Of a stretch of 64,000 nucleotides of DNA, positions 1-8,499 are shown piece after piece. Position 1 is the first letter of the stretch. Each line of letters starts with the position of its first letter. Under the pieces are notes generated by a model that did not search any database, was not told where the DNA came from, and saw only the letters and a program-made list of their open reading frames with translations. The translations under genes and the position numbers were made by a program. The stretch comes from Syntrophomonas sp. DTU018 (lineage in GTDB: Bacteria; Bacillota; Syntrophomonadia; Syntrophomonadales; Syntrophomonadaceae): contig LFSR01000032.1 in NCBI GenBank assembly GCA_001513155.1, forward strand, positions 62,001-126,000. The letters run 5' to 3'.

Positions 1-1
1 T

Positions 2-1384
2 CACCTGCAAATGCTGCAGCAGCAAATCGCGGAGACAGAACAGCAGCAAGCCCGCTTGCTTGAGGAACAGAATGGTTGTGATGACGAAATTGCATATTTG
101 TCGCAGCAGATAAAGGAAGTGGAAGAGGAAATACTAATTCTTAACCAGGAACTGCGAGAACGGGAAAAGCGCAGCGCGGATCTGGCTCAGGAGTTGGAAG
201 AAAGCCGGCAGAGCGGGGAGGATTCCCGGCGGGAAATGGAAATACATTTAGCCCGGGTAGCCTCTTATCGTGAACAGGTGGAAATAAAGAGCCGGGAACT
301 GGAAAACCTCCAGCGCAGCCTGGAACAGATGGAACAGATAGATTATTCCTACCGGCAATCAGCCCAAGAAGCCTTAAATCTTTACAAGCGGCTGGAAAAG
401 GAGATCGCTCAGCAAGAACGGCGCATCGGTGAATTGGACCAGCTTCTTAAAGAAGGGCAGGATAAATTGCAGCACCTGGCTTCTCAGTTGGAAAATGAAC
501 GGCAGGCCGAGATCGAGGCTCGCAACCGCATGGATAGCCTGCAGAATTCAGCAGAGCCCATGCAGAAGCAATTAGAGGAGATGCAACAGCAGCTTCATCA
601 GAATGAGCTTTTAATTGCCCGATTGGAAACAGAACAGGAAGGATTAATGACCCGCTGGGAAGAGAAATTCTCCGGCGAGGATTATAGCCAGGAGGATACT
701 GGACCTTTAAGCGGAGGCGTACGCCGCTGGCGGCAGCGCTTGGAGGAAATTGAAGAGCAGATGGCAGAGCTGGAACCCGTTGATCTGACTGCCATCGAAG
801 AATACCAGCAAATTGCTCAGCGCTTTGAGTTTCTGTCCCAGCAGGTGGAAGATCTCCAGGAGGCGGAAAAATCCCTGGGAAGCCTCCTGAAGGAAACAGA
901 AAATCTCATGATGGAGCGTTTCTCCCAGTTTTTGGAGTTAGCCAATCAGAGCTTTCAGGAGACCTTCAGCGAAATCTTCAACGGCGGGGAAGGAGCCTTG
1001 GTTTTGGATGACAAGGCTGACCGTTTGGAGGCAGGGATTGATTTTGCAGTGAAGCTTCCCGGCAAGAAGGTGCAATCCCTTAATCTGCTGTCGGGTGGTG
1101 AACGGGCTTTGACCTGTATAGCTTTTATATTTGCCCTGCTGCGTCTGAAACCTACTCCTTTCTGTTTATTGGATGAAATAGATGCTTCCCTGGATGAAAC
1201 TAATCTGATACGCTATACCCAATTCCTGAAAAGCATGGCGGAAAGAATGCAGTTTGTGGTAATCACTCACCGGCAAGCTACAATTGAATGCGGTAATCAC
1301 CTGTATGGTGTAACCATGCCGGAGAAAGGAATATCCAAAATTTTTACTCTGGACTTGAGCCAGGCGGAAACCCTGGCGGGATAG
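2..1384 (+). CDS. smc: Chromosome partition protein SMC (C-terminal part, 5' truncated)
   Basis: The frame is open from the left edge, so the true start lies outside the window; about 460 residues are visible. SMC dimers compact and segregate DNA with ScpA/ScpB. The first ~280 residues are Glu/Gln/Leu-rich coiled coil, the returning arm of the SMC rod. They are followed by the C-terminal ATPase head: the ABC signature LSGGE at 1088-1102 and Walker B LLDEIDAS near 1165-1188, then the D-loop and VITHRQ switch. The hinge and Walker A half are missing only because of the window edge. ftsY follows after 19 bases, the usual Firmicute order smc-ftsY. Confidence 0.96.
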   Translation, partial: HLQMLQQQIAETEQQQARLLEEQNGCDDEIAYLSQQIKEVEEEILILNQELREREKRSADLAQELEESRQSGEDSRREMEIHLARVASYREQVEIKSRELENLQRSLEQMEQIDYSYRQSAQEALNLYKRLEKEIAQQERRIGELDQLLKEGQDKLQHLASQLENERQAEIEARNRMDSLQNSAEPMQKQLEEMQQQLHQNELLIARLETEQEGLMTRWEEKFSGEDYSQEDTGPLSGGVRRWRQRLEEIEEQMAELEPVDLTAIEEYQQIAQRFEFLSQQVEDLQEAEKSLGSLLKETENLMMERFSQFLELANQSFQETFSEIFNGGEGALVLDDKADRLEAGIDFAVKLPGKKVQSLNLLSGGERALTCIAFIFALLRLKPTPFCLLDEIDASLDETNLIRYTQFLKSMAERMQFVVITHRQATIECGNHLYGVTMPEKGISKIFTLDLSQAETLAG

Positions 1385-1403
1385 TATAGAAGAGGTGGAC
1401 ATA

Positions 1404-2456
1404 GTGGCAATTTTTGATCGTTTTAAGGGGAAAAAACAGCAGGATGAAAGCCAGCTGCAGCCGGAAGCAGCATCAATCCCGGAGGAAAAGGGGAATGGCA
1501 GTGAAGAAGCTTCGTCCTCCAAGACCGGCTGGCTGAGCCGATTTAAAAAGGGACTGCAGAAAACCCGGCAGAACCTGAGCGGCCGGTTAGAATCCTTGAT
1601 AAAACACAGCGACCGCATAGATGATGATTTTTGGGATGAAGTAGAGGAAATCCTTATTCAAGCCGATGTAGGGGTGGAAACATCCCTGGAATTGGTGAAT
1701 AAGGTGCGGCAAGAAGTCAAAAAGCAAAAGCTGCAGGAACCTGAACAGGTACTGGAATTAATCCGGCAGGAAGCCGCCGACATGCTTAAGCTGGAAGAGA
1801 GCAGCGAGCTATGTTTCAGCGAAGATGGTCCTTCCGTTATCCTGGTAGTTGGTGTCAACGGCGCTGGGAAGACCACCTCAATAGCTAAGCTGGCCTATCA
1901 ATTTAAACAGCAGGATAAACGGGTGCTGCTGGCTGCTGGTGATACCTTCCGGGCGGCAGCTATTGACCAGCTGCAGATATGGGCTGACCGTATCGGGGTT
2001 GATCTGATCAAGCACCAGGAAGGAGCGGATCCCGGAGCAGTGGTATTTGATGCCCTGAACGCCGCCCGTGCCCGGCGAGCCGACTGCCTCATAATCGATA
2101 CAGCTGGCCGCCTGCAGAATAAAACCAACCTTATGAAAGAAATCAGCAAGGTTCGCAAGATAATCGAAAGGGAAATACCTGGTGCCCCTCATGAAGTATT
2201 GCTGGTGCTGGATGCTACCACCGGCCAGAACGCTATCAGCCAGGCCAAGGTTTTTACCGAAGCTACCGGGATATCAGGCATTATTCTTACCAAATTGGAC
2301 GGCACCGCCAAAGGAGGCATTGTACTGGCCATTGCCCGGGAGCTGCAAATTCCCGTGAAGTTCATCGGCATTGGAGAAGGTATGGAAGACTTGAAGCCCT
2401 TTGCGGCAGATATGTTTGCTGCAGCTCTATTTGACCGCAGCGCCGAAGAGGAATGA
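1404..2456 (+). CDS. ftsY: Signal recognition particle receptor FtsY
   Basis: FtsY is the membrane-associated SRP receptor GTPase that docks ribosome-nascent chain complexes at the Sec translocon. The first ~60 residues are charged and low-complexity (A domain), followed by the N helical bundle and the G domain. Visible GTPase motifs are GVNGAGKT (G1, about residue 150), DTFRAAA (G2/I-box), DTAGR (G3), [10 protein letters not shown] (G4) and [12 protein letters not shown] (closing motif). Start choice: GTG 1404 gives [11 protein letters not shown], typical of FtsY, with the ribosome site AGAGGTGG 5 bases upstream; an in-frame GTG at 1395 lies inside that site. The length of 350 aa is normal. 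Confidence 0.95.
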   Translation: MAIFDRFKGKKQQDESQLQPEAASIPEEKGNGSEEASSSKTGWLSRFKKGLQKTRQNLSGRLESLIKHSDRIDDDFWDEVEEILIQADVGVETSLELVNKVRQEVKKQKLQEPEQVLELIRQEAADMLKLEESSELCFSEDGPSVILVVGVNGAGKTTSIAKLAYQFKQQDKRVLLAAGDTFRAAAIDQLQIWADRIGVDLIKHQEGADPGAVVFDALNAARARRADCLIIDTAGRLQNKTNLMKEISKVRKIIEREIPGAPHEVLLVLDATTGQNAISQAKVFTEATGISGIILTKLDGTAKGGIVLAIARELQIPVKFIGIGEGMEDLKPFAADMFAAALFDRSAEEE

Positions 2457-2483
2457 CATTAGTTGGATAAGGGGGAACCGCTT

Positions 2484-3281
2484 ATGGCACTTGTTGGTGT
2501 TATTGGAGGGACAGGAGTATATGATCCGGGTATTCTGGAAAATATCAGTGAACATATACAGTCCACGCCTTATGGTGAGGTAAAAGTATTATTGGGGTAT
2601 TATAGGGGACAACAGGTAGCCTTCATACCCCGGCACGGCAGCGGGCACAAAGTACCGCCCCACCTGGTGAATTACCGGGCTAATATCAAAGCCCTGCATG
2701 ATATTGGAGTAAAAAGCATAATTGCTACCGCTGCGGTAGGATCTCTGACCCATGACTTCCAACCAGGGTCCTTTGTTTTATCCGACCAGTTTTTGGATTT
2801 CACCCGCACCCGTAAATCTACTTTTTATGAAGGAGATAATGATGCAGGGGTAGTTCATTGTGACATGACCGTCCCTTATTGCCCCGAAGTAAGGCAGGCT
2901 TTGGTAAAAGCCGGGGAAGAGTTAGGGGTTAAAGTCCATAATGGAGGAACCTATGTGTGTACTGAAGGGCCCCGTTTTGAAACAGCTGCGGAAATCGCTA
3001 TGTTCAAACAGCTGGGGGGTCATTTGATTGGTATGACCAGTGTTCCGGAAGTGTGCCTGGCCCGGGAGCTGGGCCTTTGCTATGCCAATATATCCATCGT
3101 TACCAATTATGCGGCGGGTATATCTCCCAATATTTTAACCCACAGCGAGGTTTTGGAGATGATGGCCAGCCGCATCCAGCAGCTGCGGGAAGTGATAATG
3201 ACCAGCATCAAATATATTCCGGCAGAGCCCGGCTGCGACTGCAAGCGAATTCTGGATGAAATAGGGGTTATGGGTAAATGA
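2484..3281 (+). CDS. mtnP: S-methyl-5'-thioadenosine phosphorylase
   Basis: Phosphorolyses methylthioadenosine to adenine and 5-methylthioribose-1-phosphate (family II nucleoside phosphorylase). Motifs: GVIGGTGVYDPG at the N-terminus (phosphate loop), RHGSGH, TEGPRFETAAEI, GMTSVPEV and ARELGLCYA. The VPEV/MT pair is typical of MTAP-like members rather than guanosine phosphorylases, but a 6-oxopurine phosphorylase is not excluded. Start: ATG 2484 with AAGGGGGAA upstream; a TTG at 2463 lies in frame but before the ribosome site. The stop overlaps the start of mtnA by 4 bases (ATGA), implying coupled translation in the salvage operon. Confidence 0.88.
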   Translation: MALVGVIGGTGVYDPGILENISEHIQSTPYGEVKVLLGYYRGQQVAFIPRHGSGHKVPPHLVNYRANIKALHDIGVKSIIATAAVGSLTHDFQPGSFVLSDQFLDFTRTRKSTFYEGDNDAGVVHCDMTVPYCPEVRQALVKAGEELGVKVHNGGTYVCTEGPRFETAAEIAMFKQLGGHLIGMTSVPEVCLARELGLCYANISIVTNYAAGISPNILTHSEVLEMMASRIQQLREVIMTSIKYIPAEPGCDCKRILDEIGVMGK

Positions 3282-4306
3282 TAAATACTGTTGCCTACGA
3301 AAATGACCAGGTAATTGTTTTGAACCAAAACCTGCTGCCCGACAAGATAGTATACGAATCATATACTTCCGTCGAGGAAGTGGCCGAAGCTATCCGCACT
3401 TTAAAAGTGCGGGGTGCCCCGCTGATCGGGGTAACAGCCGCCTTCGGCCTGGCTTTGGGAGCAGCCAGGTACTCGGGCAGGGCTGAGGAGTTTACAGAAT
3501 ACTACTCAGCTATCCGCTCCCAACTGGCTTCTACCCGGCCCACCGCTGTAAACCTGTTTTGGGCACTGCAGCGCATGGATAGGGTTTACCAGAATAATGC
3601 CCACCGGGAATTGGCGGAATTAAAAGAACTGCTGTTGAATGAAGCCCGCTGCATGTTTGAAGAGGATATCCAGACCAACCAATTGATAGGCCAGCACGGT
3701 GCTCAACTGCTGCAAGAATCCAGCCGGGTCCTGACCATATGCAATGCCGGGGCTTTGGCCACCTGTGGTTATGGTACTGCCCTGGGAGTGATCAGGAGTG
3801 CGTATCAGCAGGAGAAAATTGCAAAGGTGTGGGCCTGTGAAACCCGCCCCGTCTTGCAGGGAGCCCGCCTCACAGTATGGGAACTGATGCAGGATCAGAT
3901 TCCTGTTGCCCTGATAACCGACAATATGGCCGGTTACATTATGAAGCTGGGAAAGGTAGATGCAGTCATTGTAGGAGCTGATCGCATAGCCGCCAATGGT
4001 GATACTGCCAATAAAATCGGCACCTATTCTCTGGCGGTTCTGGCTCATCACCACGGCATTCCTTTCTACGTGGCCGCTCCCCAGTCCACTATAGACTATT
4101 CCATTGCTTCTGGCCAGGATATACCCATTGAAGAGCGAGACCCGGAAGAAGTGCGCTCTGTCCGGGGCGTATATCTGACCGTAAAAGAGGCCGAGGTATT
4201 CAACCCGGCTTTTGATGTAACCGATAACCGGCTTATTACCGGCATAATTACTGAAAAAGGGGTAGTGTTTCCCCCTTATGAAAAAAGTTTAAGGGAAAGG
4301 AACTAG
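3278..4306 (+). CDS. mtnA: S-methyl-5-thioribose-1-phosphate isomerase
   Basis: An eIF2B-alpha-like aldose-ketose isomerase converting methylthioribose-1-phosphate to methylthioribulose-1-phosphate; relatives also isomerise 5-deoxyribose-1-phosphate. Visible: RGAPLIGV near the N-terminus, TICNAGALATCGYGTALGV carrying the family's catalytic Cys, ETRPVLQGARLT, and GADRIAANGDTANKIGT carrying the catalytic Asp. The length of 342 aa is standard. The ATG overlaps the mtnP stop. The aldolase-type gene starts 3 bases after its stop, so the substrate of that enzyme is probably the ketose phosphate made here. Confidence 0.93.
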   Translation: MINTVAYENDQVIVLNQNLLPDKIVYESYTSVEEVAEAIRTLKVRGAPLIGVTAAFGLALGAARYSGRAEEFTEYYSAIRSQLASTRPTAVNLFWALQRMDRVYQNNAHRELAELKELLLNEARCMFEEDIQTNQLIGQHGAQLLQESSRVLTICNAGALATCGYGTALGVIRSAYQQEKIAKVWACETRPVLQGARLTVWELMQDQIPVALITDNMAGYIMKLGKVDAVIVGADRIAANGDTANKIGTYSLAVLAHHHGIPFYVAAPQSTIDYSIASGQDIPIEERDPEEVRSVRGVYLTVKEAEVFNPAFDVTDNRLITGIITEKGVVFPPYEKSLRERN

Positions 4307-4309
4307 AGT

Positions 4310-4969
4310 ATGCATTACCAAGGAGAACGGCAGCAAGTTATACGCATCGGCAAGGAAATCTACCAGCAGGGGCTGGTAGCCGGCACCTGGGGTAATGTCA
4401 GCTGCAGGCTGAAGCCGGATCACTATTTTTTAATTACTCCCAGCGGGATGCCCTATGAGTCCTTACAGCCAGAGGACCTGGTGGTGATGGATCTGGAAGG
4501 AAATATAGTGGACGGAGAGCGGAAGCCCTCTTCCGAATATCGTCTGCATGTGCGGATTTATAAAGAACGGCCGGATGCAGGAGCCATTGTCCATGTCCAC
4601 AGTCCCTGGGCTTTAGCTTATGCAGTAGCCTACCAGCCCATCCCGGTGCTGTTGGAAGAGAGTGCTCAGGTATTGGGAGGACCTGTGCCGGTAGCCCGAT
4701 ATGCCCATGCTGGTACTGATGAATTAGCAGCAGCTGCCTGTGAAGCTTTAGGAAAAGAAAGCAAGGCAGTTTTGCTGGCCAATCATGGCCTGGTCGGACT
4801 GGGAAAGAACCTGGAGGAAGCTTTACTGGTTTGCATTATTGCCGAAAAGACTGCCAGGATAGGCTTAACCGCCAGGCTTCTGGGTACGGTTAACAGTCTA
4901 TCTCCTGAGGATGTGCAATACCTGCATCAATCATTCCGTGATTATGGGCAGCCCAAGCCAAAAAATTAA
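4310..4969 (+). CDS. Class II aldolase / adducin-family protein, probable 5-deoxyribulose (methylthioribulose) 1-phosphate aldolase
   Basis: A zinc-dependent class II aldolase of the FucA/AraD/MtnB superfamily, 219 aa. Visible: GTWGNVS (phosphate loop), SGMPYESL, KPSSEYRLH with the catalytic Glu, VHVHSPWA with two zinc His, and ANHGLVGLG with the third zinc His. By position (directly after mtnP-mtnA) it should act on methylthioribulose-1-phosphate or 5-deoxyribulose-1-phosphate. Aldol cleavage would give DHAP plus an aldehyde. MtnB dehydratases share this fold, so dehydration in the classical methionine salvage pathway is the alternative, but none of the later genes of that pathway (mtnW/X/C/D) is present here. 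Confidence 0.8.
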   Translation: MHYQGERQQVIRIGKEIYQQGLVAGTWGNVSCRLKPDHYFLITPSGMPYESLQPEDLVVMDLEGNIVDGERKPSSEYRLHVRIYKERPDAGAIVHVHSPWALAYAVAYQPIPVLLEESAQVLGGPVPVARYAHAGTDELAAAACEALGKESKAVLLANHGLVGLGKNLEEALLVCIIAEKTARIGLTARLLGTVNSLSPEDVQYLHQSFRDYGQPKPKN

Positions 4970-4985
4970 GACCGGAGGTAATACC

Positions 4986-6284
4986 ATGAAAATGTTATTA
5001 AAAAACATTACGGTTCTTCCTATGGCCGAACCCGGCAAAATCATCGAGAAAGGTTATGTCTTAATTAACGGCAATCTGATTGAAGCGGTGGGATCAGGAG
5101 ACCCGCCGGCAGGGGAATATGAAAAAGTTATAGACGGCACCAATTATCTGGTTATGCCGGGACTTATCAATACTCACACCCATGCGGCCATGACCATGCT
5201 GCGCAGTTATGCTGATGACCTGCCCCTGATGGAATGGCTGCAAACCAAGATATGGCCCATGGAGGACCGGCTTACCGGGGATGATATTTACTGGGGCACC
5301 ATGCTGGCCATCATCGAGATGATTAAATCGGGAACTACTACCTTTACTGACATGTACTTTCATATGGACCGGGTGGCTCAAGCAGTGGAAGAAACCGGCA
5401 TACGGGCGGTATTGTCCCGGGGAATGATAGGAGTAGGGCCGGAAAACCAGCTGGCTATAGAACAATCACGCCAGCTTATTGAGCAATGGCAGGGTGCAGC
5501 AAACGGCAGGATTACTTTTATGCTGGGACCCCATGCTCCCTATACCTGCCCGCCGGATTATTTAAAGCAAGTGGCGGATTTAGCCCGGGAAACCGGAGCC
5601 GGGATTAACATTCATGTGGCAGAAACCCTGGATGAGATAAACACTATAAACCGGGACTATGGAGTATCATCGGTAGTGTATCTGGAAAAGGCCGGCATTT
5701 TTGAATTTCCGGTAACTGCTGCCCATTGCGTGCACCTCAGTGATGAGGATATAGCCATATTAAAGAAATATGGGGTAGGAGTAGCTCATAACCCGGAAAG
5801 CAACATGAAACTGGCCAGCGGCATTGCTCCTGTACCCAGGATGCTGGAGGAAGGTGTTCCTGTAGGTTTAGGTACCGACGGGGCTTCCAGCAACAATGAC
5901 CTGGATATGCTGCAGGAAACCAGGACCTGCGCTTTGTTACATAAAGTAAACAATATGGATCCTACCGTGCTGCCAGCTGAGCAGGCCTTGACCATGGCCA
6001 CCGCCCTGGGGGCGAAAGCCCTGCACCTGGGTGATCAAATAGGATGCCTGCGTCCCGGCTATAAGGCGGATATGATATTGATCAACCTAAATCAGCCTCA
6101 TATGATACCTCGCTATGATCTAATCGCCAATCTGGTCTATGCCGGCAAAGCCAGTGACGTGGATACAGTTATCATTGACGGGCGTATAGTCATGGAAAAC
6201 CGTCAGCTTACCACCATTGACGAGAAACAGGTCCTGGAAAAGTGCAAAGAAATAGCCGCGCGTCTGGTTCATAATAAGGATTAG
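4986..6284 (+). CDS. mtaD: 5-methylthioadenosine / S-adenosylhomocysteine deaminase
   Basis: Amidohydrolase of the TRZ/ATZ family that deaminates the adenine ring of MTA, SAH or 5'-deoxyadenosine. Visible: NTHTHAAM (metal HxH), IHVAET, TAAHCVHL, HNPESNMKLASG and GLGTDGASSNNDLDM, the typical metal-site and substrate motifs, in a 432-aa protein of normal length. Start ATG 4986 follows GGAGGTA; the open frame extends upstream into the aldolase gene, but that part is not family-like. It is the last gene of the nucleoside salvage operon. Its stop codon (6282-6284) overlaps the stop of the convergent iron-sulfur gene. Confidence 0.9.
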   Translation: MKMLLKNITVLPMAEPGKIIEKGYVLINGNLIEAVGSGDPPAGEYEKVIDGTNYLVMPGLINTHTHAAMTMLRSYADDLPLMEWLQTKIWPMEDRLTGDDIYWGTMLAIIEMIKSGTTTFTDMYFHMDRVAQAVEETGIRAVLSRGMIGVGPENQLAIEQSRQLIEQWQGAANGRITFMLGPHAPYTCPPDYLKQVADLARETGAGINIHVAETLDEINTINRDYGVSSVVYLEKAGIFEFPVTAAHCVHLSDEDIAILKKYGVGVAHNPESNMKLASGIAPVPRMLEEGVPVGLGTDGASSNNDLDMLQETRTCALLHKVNNMDPTVLPAEQALTMATALGAKALHLGDQIGCLRPGYKADMILINLNQPHMIPRYDLIANLVYAGKASDVDTVIIDGRIVMENRQLTTIDEKQVLEKCKEIAARLVHNKD

Positions 6285-6742
6285 GAATCAACTTTCCATC
6301 CCTTGCGGTAATGAGTTCCATCGCAGAAAGGACGCTTTTCACTGAGACCGCAGCGGCATAGGGAGGTTTTGCCTGTTTCTTGCTTGATGCTGCCGTCAAC
6401 ATCCTGCAATTGATAAGGGCCTTCCAGTACCAGGGGGCCATTGCGTATCACTTTGATGCGCACCAGAGATGCAGCCGCATTGCTGGCAGCATCACGGCTG
6501 CCCGGACCTTTGGCCAGATCGGGATTTACAGAGGATCCCTCAGGCAGGGAGTATTTTAAAGCGCCGGAAGGACACTCATCTATAGTTTTGATAATCTCTT
6601 CCGGGCTGGCTGCATTAATATTTACCCAAGGCCGCCTGTCCACATCAAATACTGAGGGGAGTCGCTTGAGGCAGATGGCTGAATGAGAGCAGCGTTCCGG
6701 CTCCCAGTATACTATGAGGTCCTTGTTGCTGTATTCCTTCAT
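6281..6742 (-). CDS. Iron-sulfur protein with divergent 4Fe-4S domain and CDGSH zinc-finger-type domain
   Basis: A 153-aa two-domain protein. Residues ~10-70 resemble the divergent mono-cluster ferredoxin domain (Fer4_19): CSHSAICLKRLPSVF, then DECPSGALKY. The C-terminal ~45 residues carry CRCGLSEKRPFCDGTH, a clear CDGSH motif (CxCx2Sx3PxCDGTH), which binds a redox-active 2Fe-2S cluster. The start ATG follows AAGGAG with good spacing. It is convergent with mtaD, the two stops sharing bases, and divergent from mobB. Role unknown; electron transfer or Fe-S handling is a reasonable guess given the nearby formate dehydrogenase. Confidence 0.85.
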   Translation of the reverse strand: MKEYSNKDLIVYWEPERCSHSAICLKRLPSVFDVDRRPWVNINAASPEEIIKTIDECPSGALKYSLPEGSSVNPDLAKGPGSRDAASNAAASLVRIKVIRNGPLVLEGPYQLQDVDGSIKQETGKTSLCRCGLSEKRPFCDGTHYRKGWKVDS

Positions 6743-6821
6743 TGTTCAATCTCCTTACACGTTGTTTTATATTTACTACTATACCCCTTTTGCCAGATAG
6801 CGACAAGAAAGAAGGTGGAGC

Positions 6822-7307
6822 ATGGTACCGGTCATAGCTTTTGTTGGCAGGCATAATTCCGGGAAAACCACATTGCTTTGCAGAATAATCGGCAGGTTGC
6901 AGGAGAGAAGAATAGAATGCGCAGTAATTAAACACAGCCATCACTTGCTTACCCCGGACAGTTACGATTCCGGTAAGCTATATGCTGCTGGAGCTAAACA
7001 GGTGTACCTGAGTACGCCCCAGGAAACCTTGATTTATCTTCGGGAGGAGCAACCCCTGGATAAGATTCTGGGCCAAATTGGAGCTGCAGCAGACATTGTA
7101 TTCCTGGAAGGATTTAAACAATCCGCTTATCCCAAGATAGAGGTAATCAGGACTGATGTTGATCCCGAGCCTCTGAAGGCATCTAATGTTATTGCCCGGG
7201 TTATCGATGGCAAAGGGTTTGATGACGGGATACCCCAGTTTACCTTTGATCAGGAAACCGAACTGCTGGAGTTTATTATAGAACAAATCAAATCAGCCCG
7301 CGGATAA
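6822..7307 (+). CDS. mobB: Molybdopterin-guanine dinucleotide biosynthesis adapter protein MobB
   Basis: P-loop GTP-binding protein of 161 aa that assists MobA in making the bis-MGD cofactor needed by formate dehydrogenase. Visible: FVGRHNSGKTTL (Walker A, residues ~6-17), AVIKHSHH, DSYDSGKLYAAGA, and DIVFLEGFK (Walker B region), all typical of MobB. The ribosome site GAAGGTGGAG sits just before ATG 6822. It is divergent from the CDGSH gene (80-base spacer) and faces fdhE across a structured non-coding stretch. No mobA is present in the window. Confidence 0.92.
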   Translation: MVPVIAFVGRHNSGKTTLLCRIIGRLQERRIECAVIKHSHHLLTPDSYDSGKLYAAGAKQVYLSTPQETLIYLREEQPLDKILGQIGAAADIVFLEGFKQSAYPKIEVIRTDVDPEPLKASNVIARVIDGKGFDDGIPQFTFDQETELLEFIIEQIKSARG

Positions 7308-7310
7308 TCA

Positions 7311-7535
7311 GGGTTAGGAGATAGCCTATCCCCGAACAACCTATCCCAACACCGGTGGAGGTCCACCGTGGATTGTAAGCTGGTTGATGCTATTATCAAT
7401 GGCAAAGCTTCAATGGTATCAAGATCATTCCCAATAATGCAAGAGGGACGGTTTGACTGTTTAAGGAGGTTTTCTACAGGTGAATTAACTCCACAGCAAG
7501 AACCGCCCCTGTTGCGTATGTCACACGGAGCCTAG
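7311..7535 (+). other. Structured intergenic stretch with four hairpins and a possible 55-codon reading frame
   Basis: Between convergent mobB and fdhE. Four consecutive inverted repeats: GGGTTAGG/CCTATCCC (7311-7318/7325-7332, one mismatch); CGGTGG/CCACCG (7353-7358/7363-7368); TTGATGCTATT/AATGGTATCAA (7384-7394/7412-7422, G-U pairs); GGGACGGTT/AACCGCCCC (7445-7453/7501-7509, one mismatch) with nested CTGT/ACAG and GGAG/CTCC. A frame GTG 7368 to TAG 7535 (55 codons, no recognisable domain) has GGAGG 6 bases upstream, but that site lies inside the second hairpin. Either a small RNA, a decayed REP-type element or a small gene; undecided. Confidence 0.35.
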
Positions 7536-7542
7536 CCTTTTC

Positions 7543-8376
7543 TTAAAGCAGATAATCGCCATCATGATTAGTATAACCTTGTTCCTGAGCTAACATATCC
7601 AGGTAGATAGTACCTATATTTGCTATATACATATCTACCTGTCGACCGCTGGTGCGTTCATCATAAGTTTTTAAATAACCATGACATTGTTTGCACACAT
7701 AAACCCGGTAGGCATCATTTCCTTCCACGCTCAGATAAGAGATATCGTTGGGATGATCGCAGCCGCAGTGCACACAGAACAGGTAACGGGTCTTCCACTC
7801 TGAAAAACATCGGTCACAGAACATAATGCGTTGTCCATCCTCCTGCCGCAGACGACTGAAATGAGATTTAGCTCCGCAAATGGGGCAGATAGCAGGAATA
7901 TCCCAATGAAAATCATTAGCCAGTTCTTCCTGGTATGACTCAGCTATCAGACGCAGTACTGGACGCAGAGCATGATCCAGAACAAAGATAAAAAATTCCT
8001 CTGGAATTTCCAGTTGTTTGGCTGTGTCGACAAGTTCACTTTCCTTGGGCTTCAGGAAAGCTTTTACAAGGTTATCAAAATCAAGCCACTTGAAGTTGGA
8101 CTTCAGTTTTTTGACATGTTCTGAAACCGAAGGACGAGCTGTTTCAAGAAATGTTAAAAGCCCATCCAAAAGGTTTTGCAACAAATCCCCGTCGATATTA
8201 GGATTAATCTGGCTGAGCAAAGGCTTTTTGTTCTTCTGCAGTCTAACCGAAAGATCCTCTTTGGAATGAATGAAACTATTGCGCAGGCGTATGGTTTGTT
8301 CATTCTGCCAGCTTTCCAAAGATTGAAAAAACTCCAGGTACCCTTCAGGTAGAGGGGTAGGGGGATGTAAGTCCAT
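7543..8376 (-). CDS. fdhE: Formate dehydrogenase accessory protein FdhE
   Basis: FdhE is a rubredoxin-like cytoplasmic maturation factor required for active respiratory formate dehydrogenases; it interacts with the catalytic subunit before Tat export. The 277-aa protein has a helical N-terminal half and four CxxC motifs in the C-terminal third: CPICG, CDRC, CVHCG and CKQC, the family hallmark. ATG 8376 is preceded by GAGAGGTGA. It is the last gene of the fdnG-fdnH-fdnI-fdhE series, separated from fdnI by 123 bases that contain a hairpin (see 8438-8456), so its expression may be reduced relative to the structural genes. Confidence 0.9.
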   Translation of the reverse strand: MDLHPPTPLPEGYLEFFQSLESWQNEQTIRLRNSFIHSKEDLSVRLQKNKKPLLSQINPNIDGDLLQNLLDGLLTFLETARPSVSEHVKKLKSNFKWLDFDNLVKAFLKPKESELVDTAKQLEIPEEFFIFVLDHALRPVLRLIAESYQEELANDFHWDIPAICPICGAKSHFSRLRQEDGQRIMFCDRCFSEWKTRYLFCVHCGCDHPNDISYLSVEGNDAYRVYVCKQCHGYLKTYDERTSGRQVDMYIANIGTIYLDMLAQEQGYTNHDGDYLL

Positions 8377-8437
8377 CTATTTCACCTCTCATAATGCTCC
8401 TTAATGCAGTTTATCAAATAATCAAGTCAAAACCAAA

Positions 8438-8456
8438 GGGGGAGTATAACTCCCCC
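8438..8456 (-). terminator. Hairpin between fdnI and fdhE, possible partial terminator
   Basis: Perfect 8-bp GC-rich stem (GGGGGAGT/ACTCCCCC) with a 3-base loop. Read on the minus strand it is followed by TTTGGTTTTGACTT, a broken T tract. It lies 45 bases after the fdnI stop and ahead of fdhE, so it may attenuate transcription into fdhE. Confidence 0.5.
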
Positions 8457-8499
8457 CAAAAAAGTTTGTACTCGGAAGATACTATAACTGGCTGTTCTT

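Noticed and set aside
1166-1618. Long minus-strand frames within smc, ftsY, aroF, recJ and others
   Set aside because: They mirror well-conserved genes on the other strand, lack ribosome sites and have no recognisable domains.
7308-7542. tRNA-Sec (selC) gene near the formate dehydrogenase
   Set aside because: No UCA anticodon arm in a proper stem, no T-loop GTTCGA and no long acceptor stem was found on either strand.
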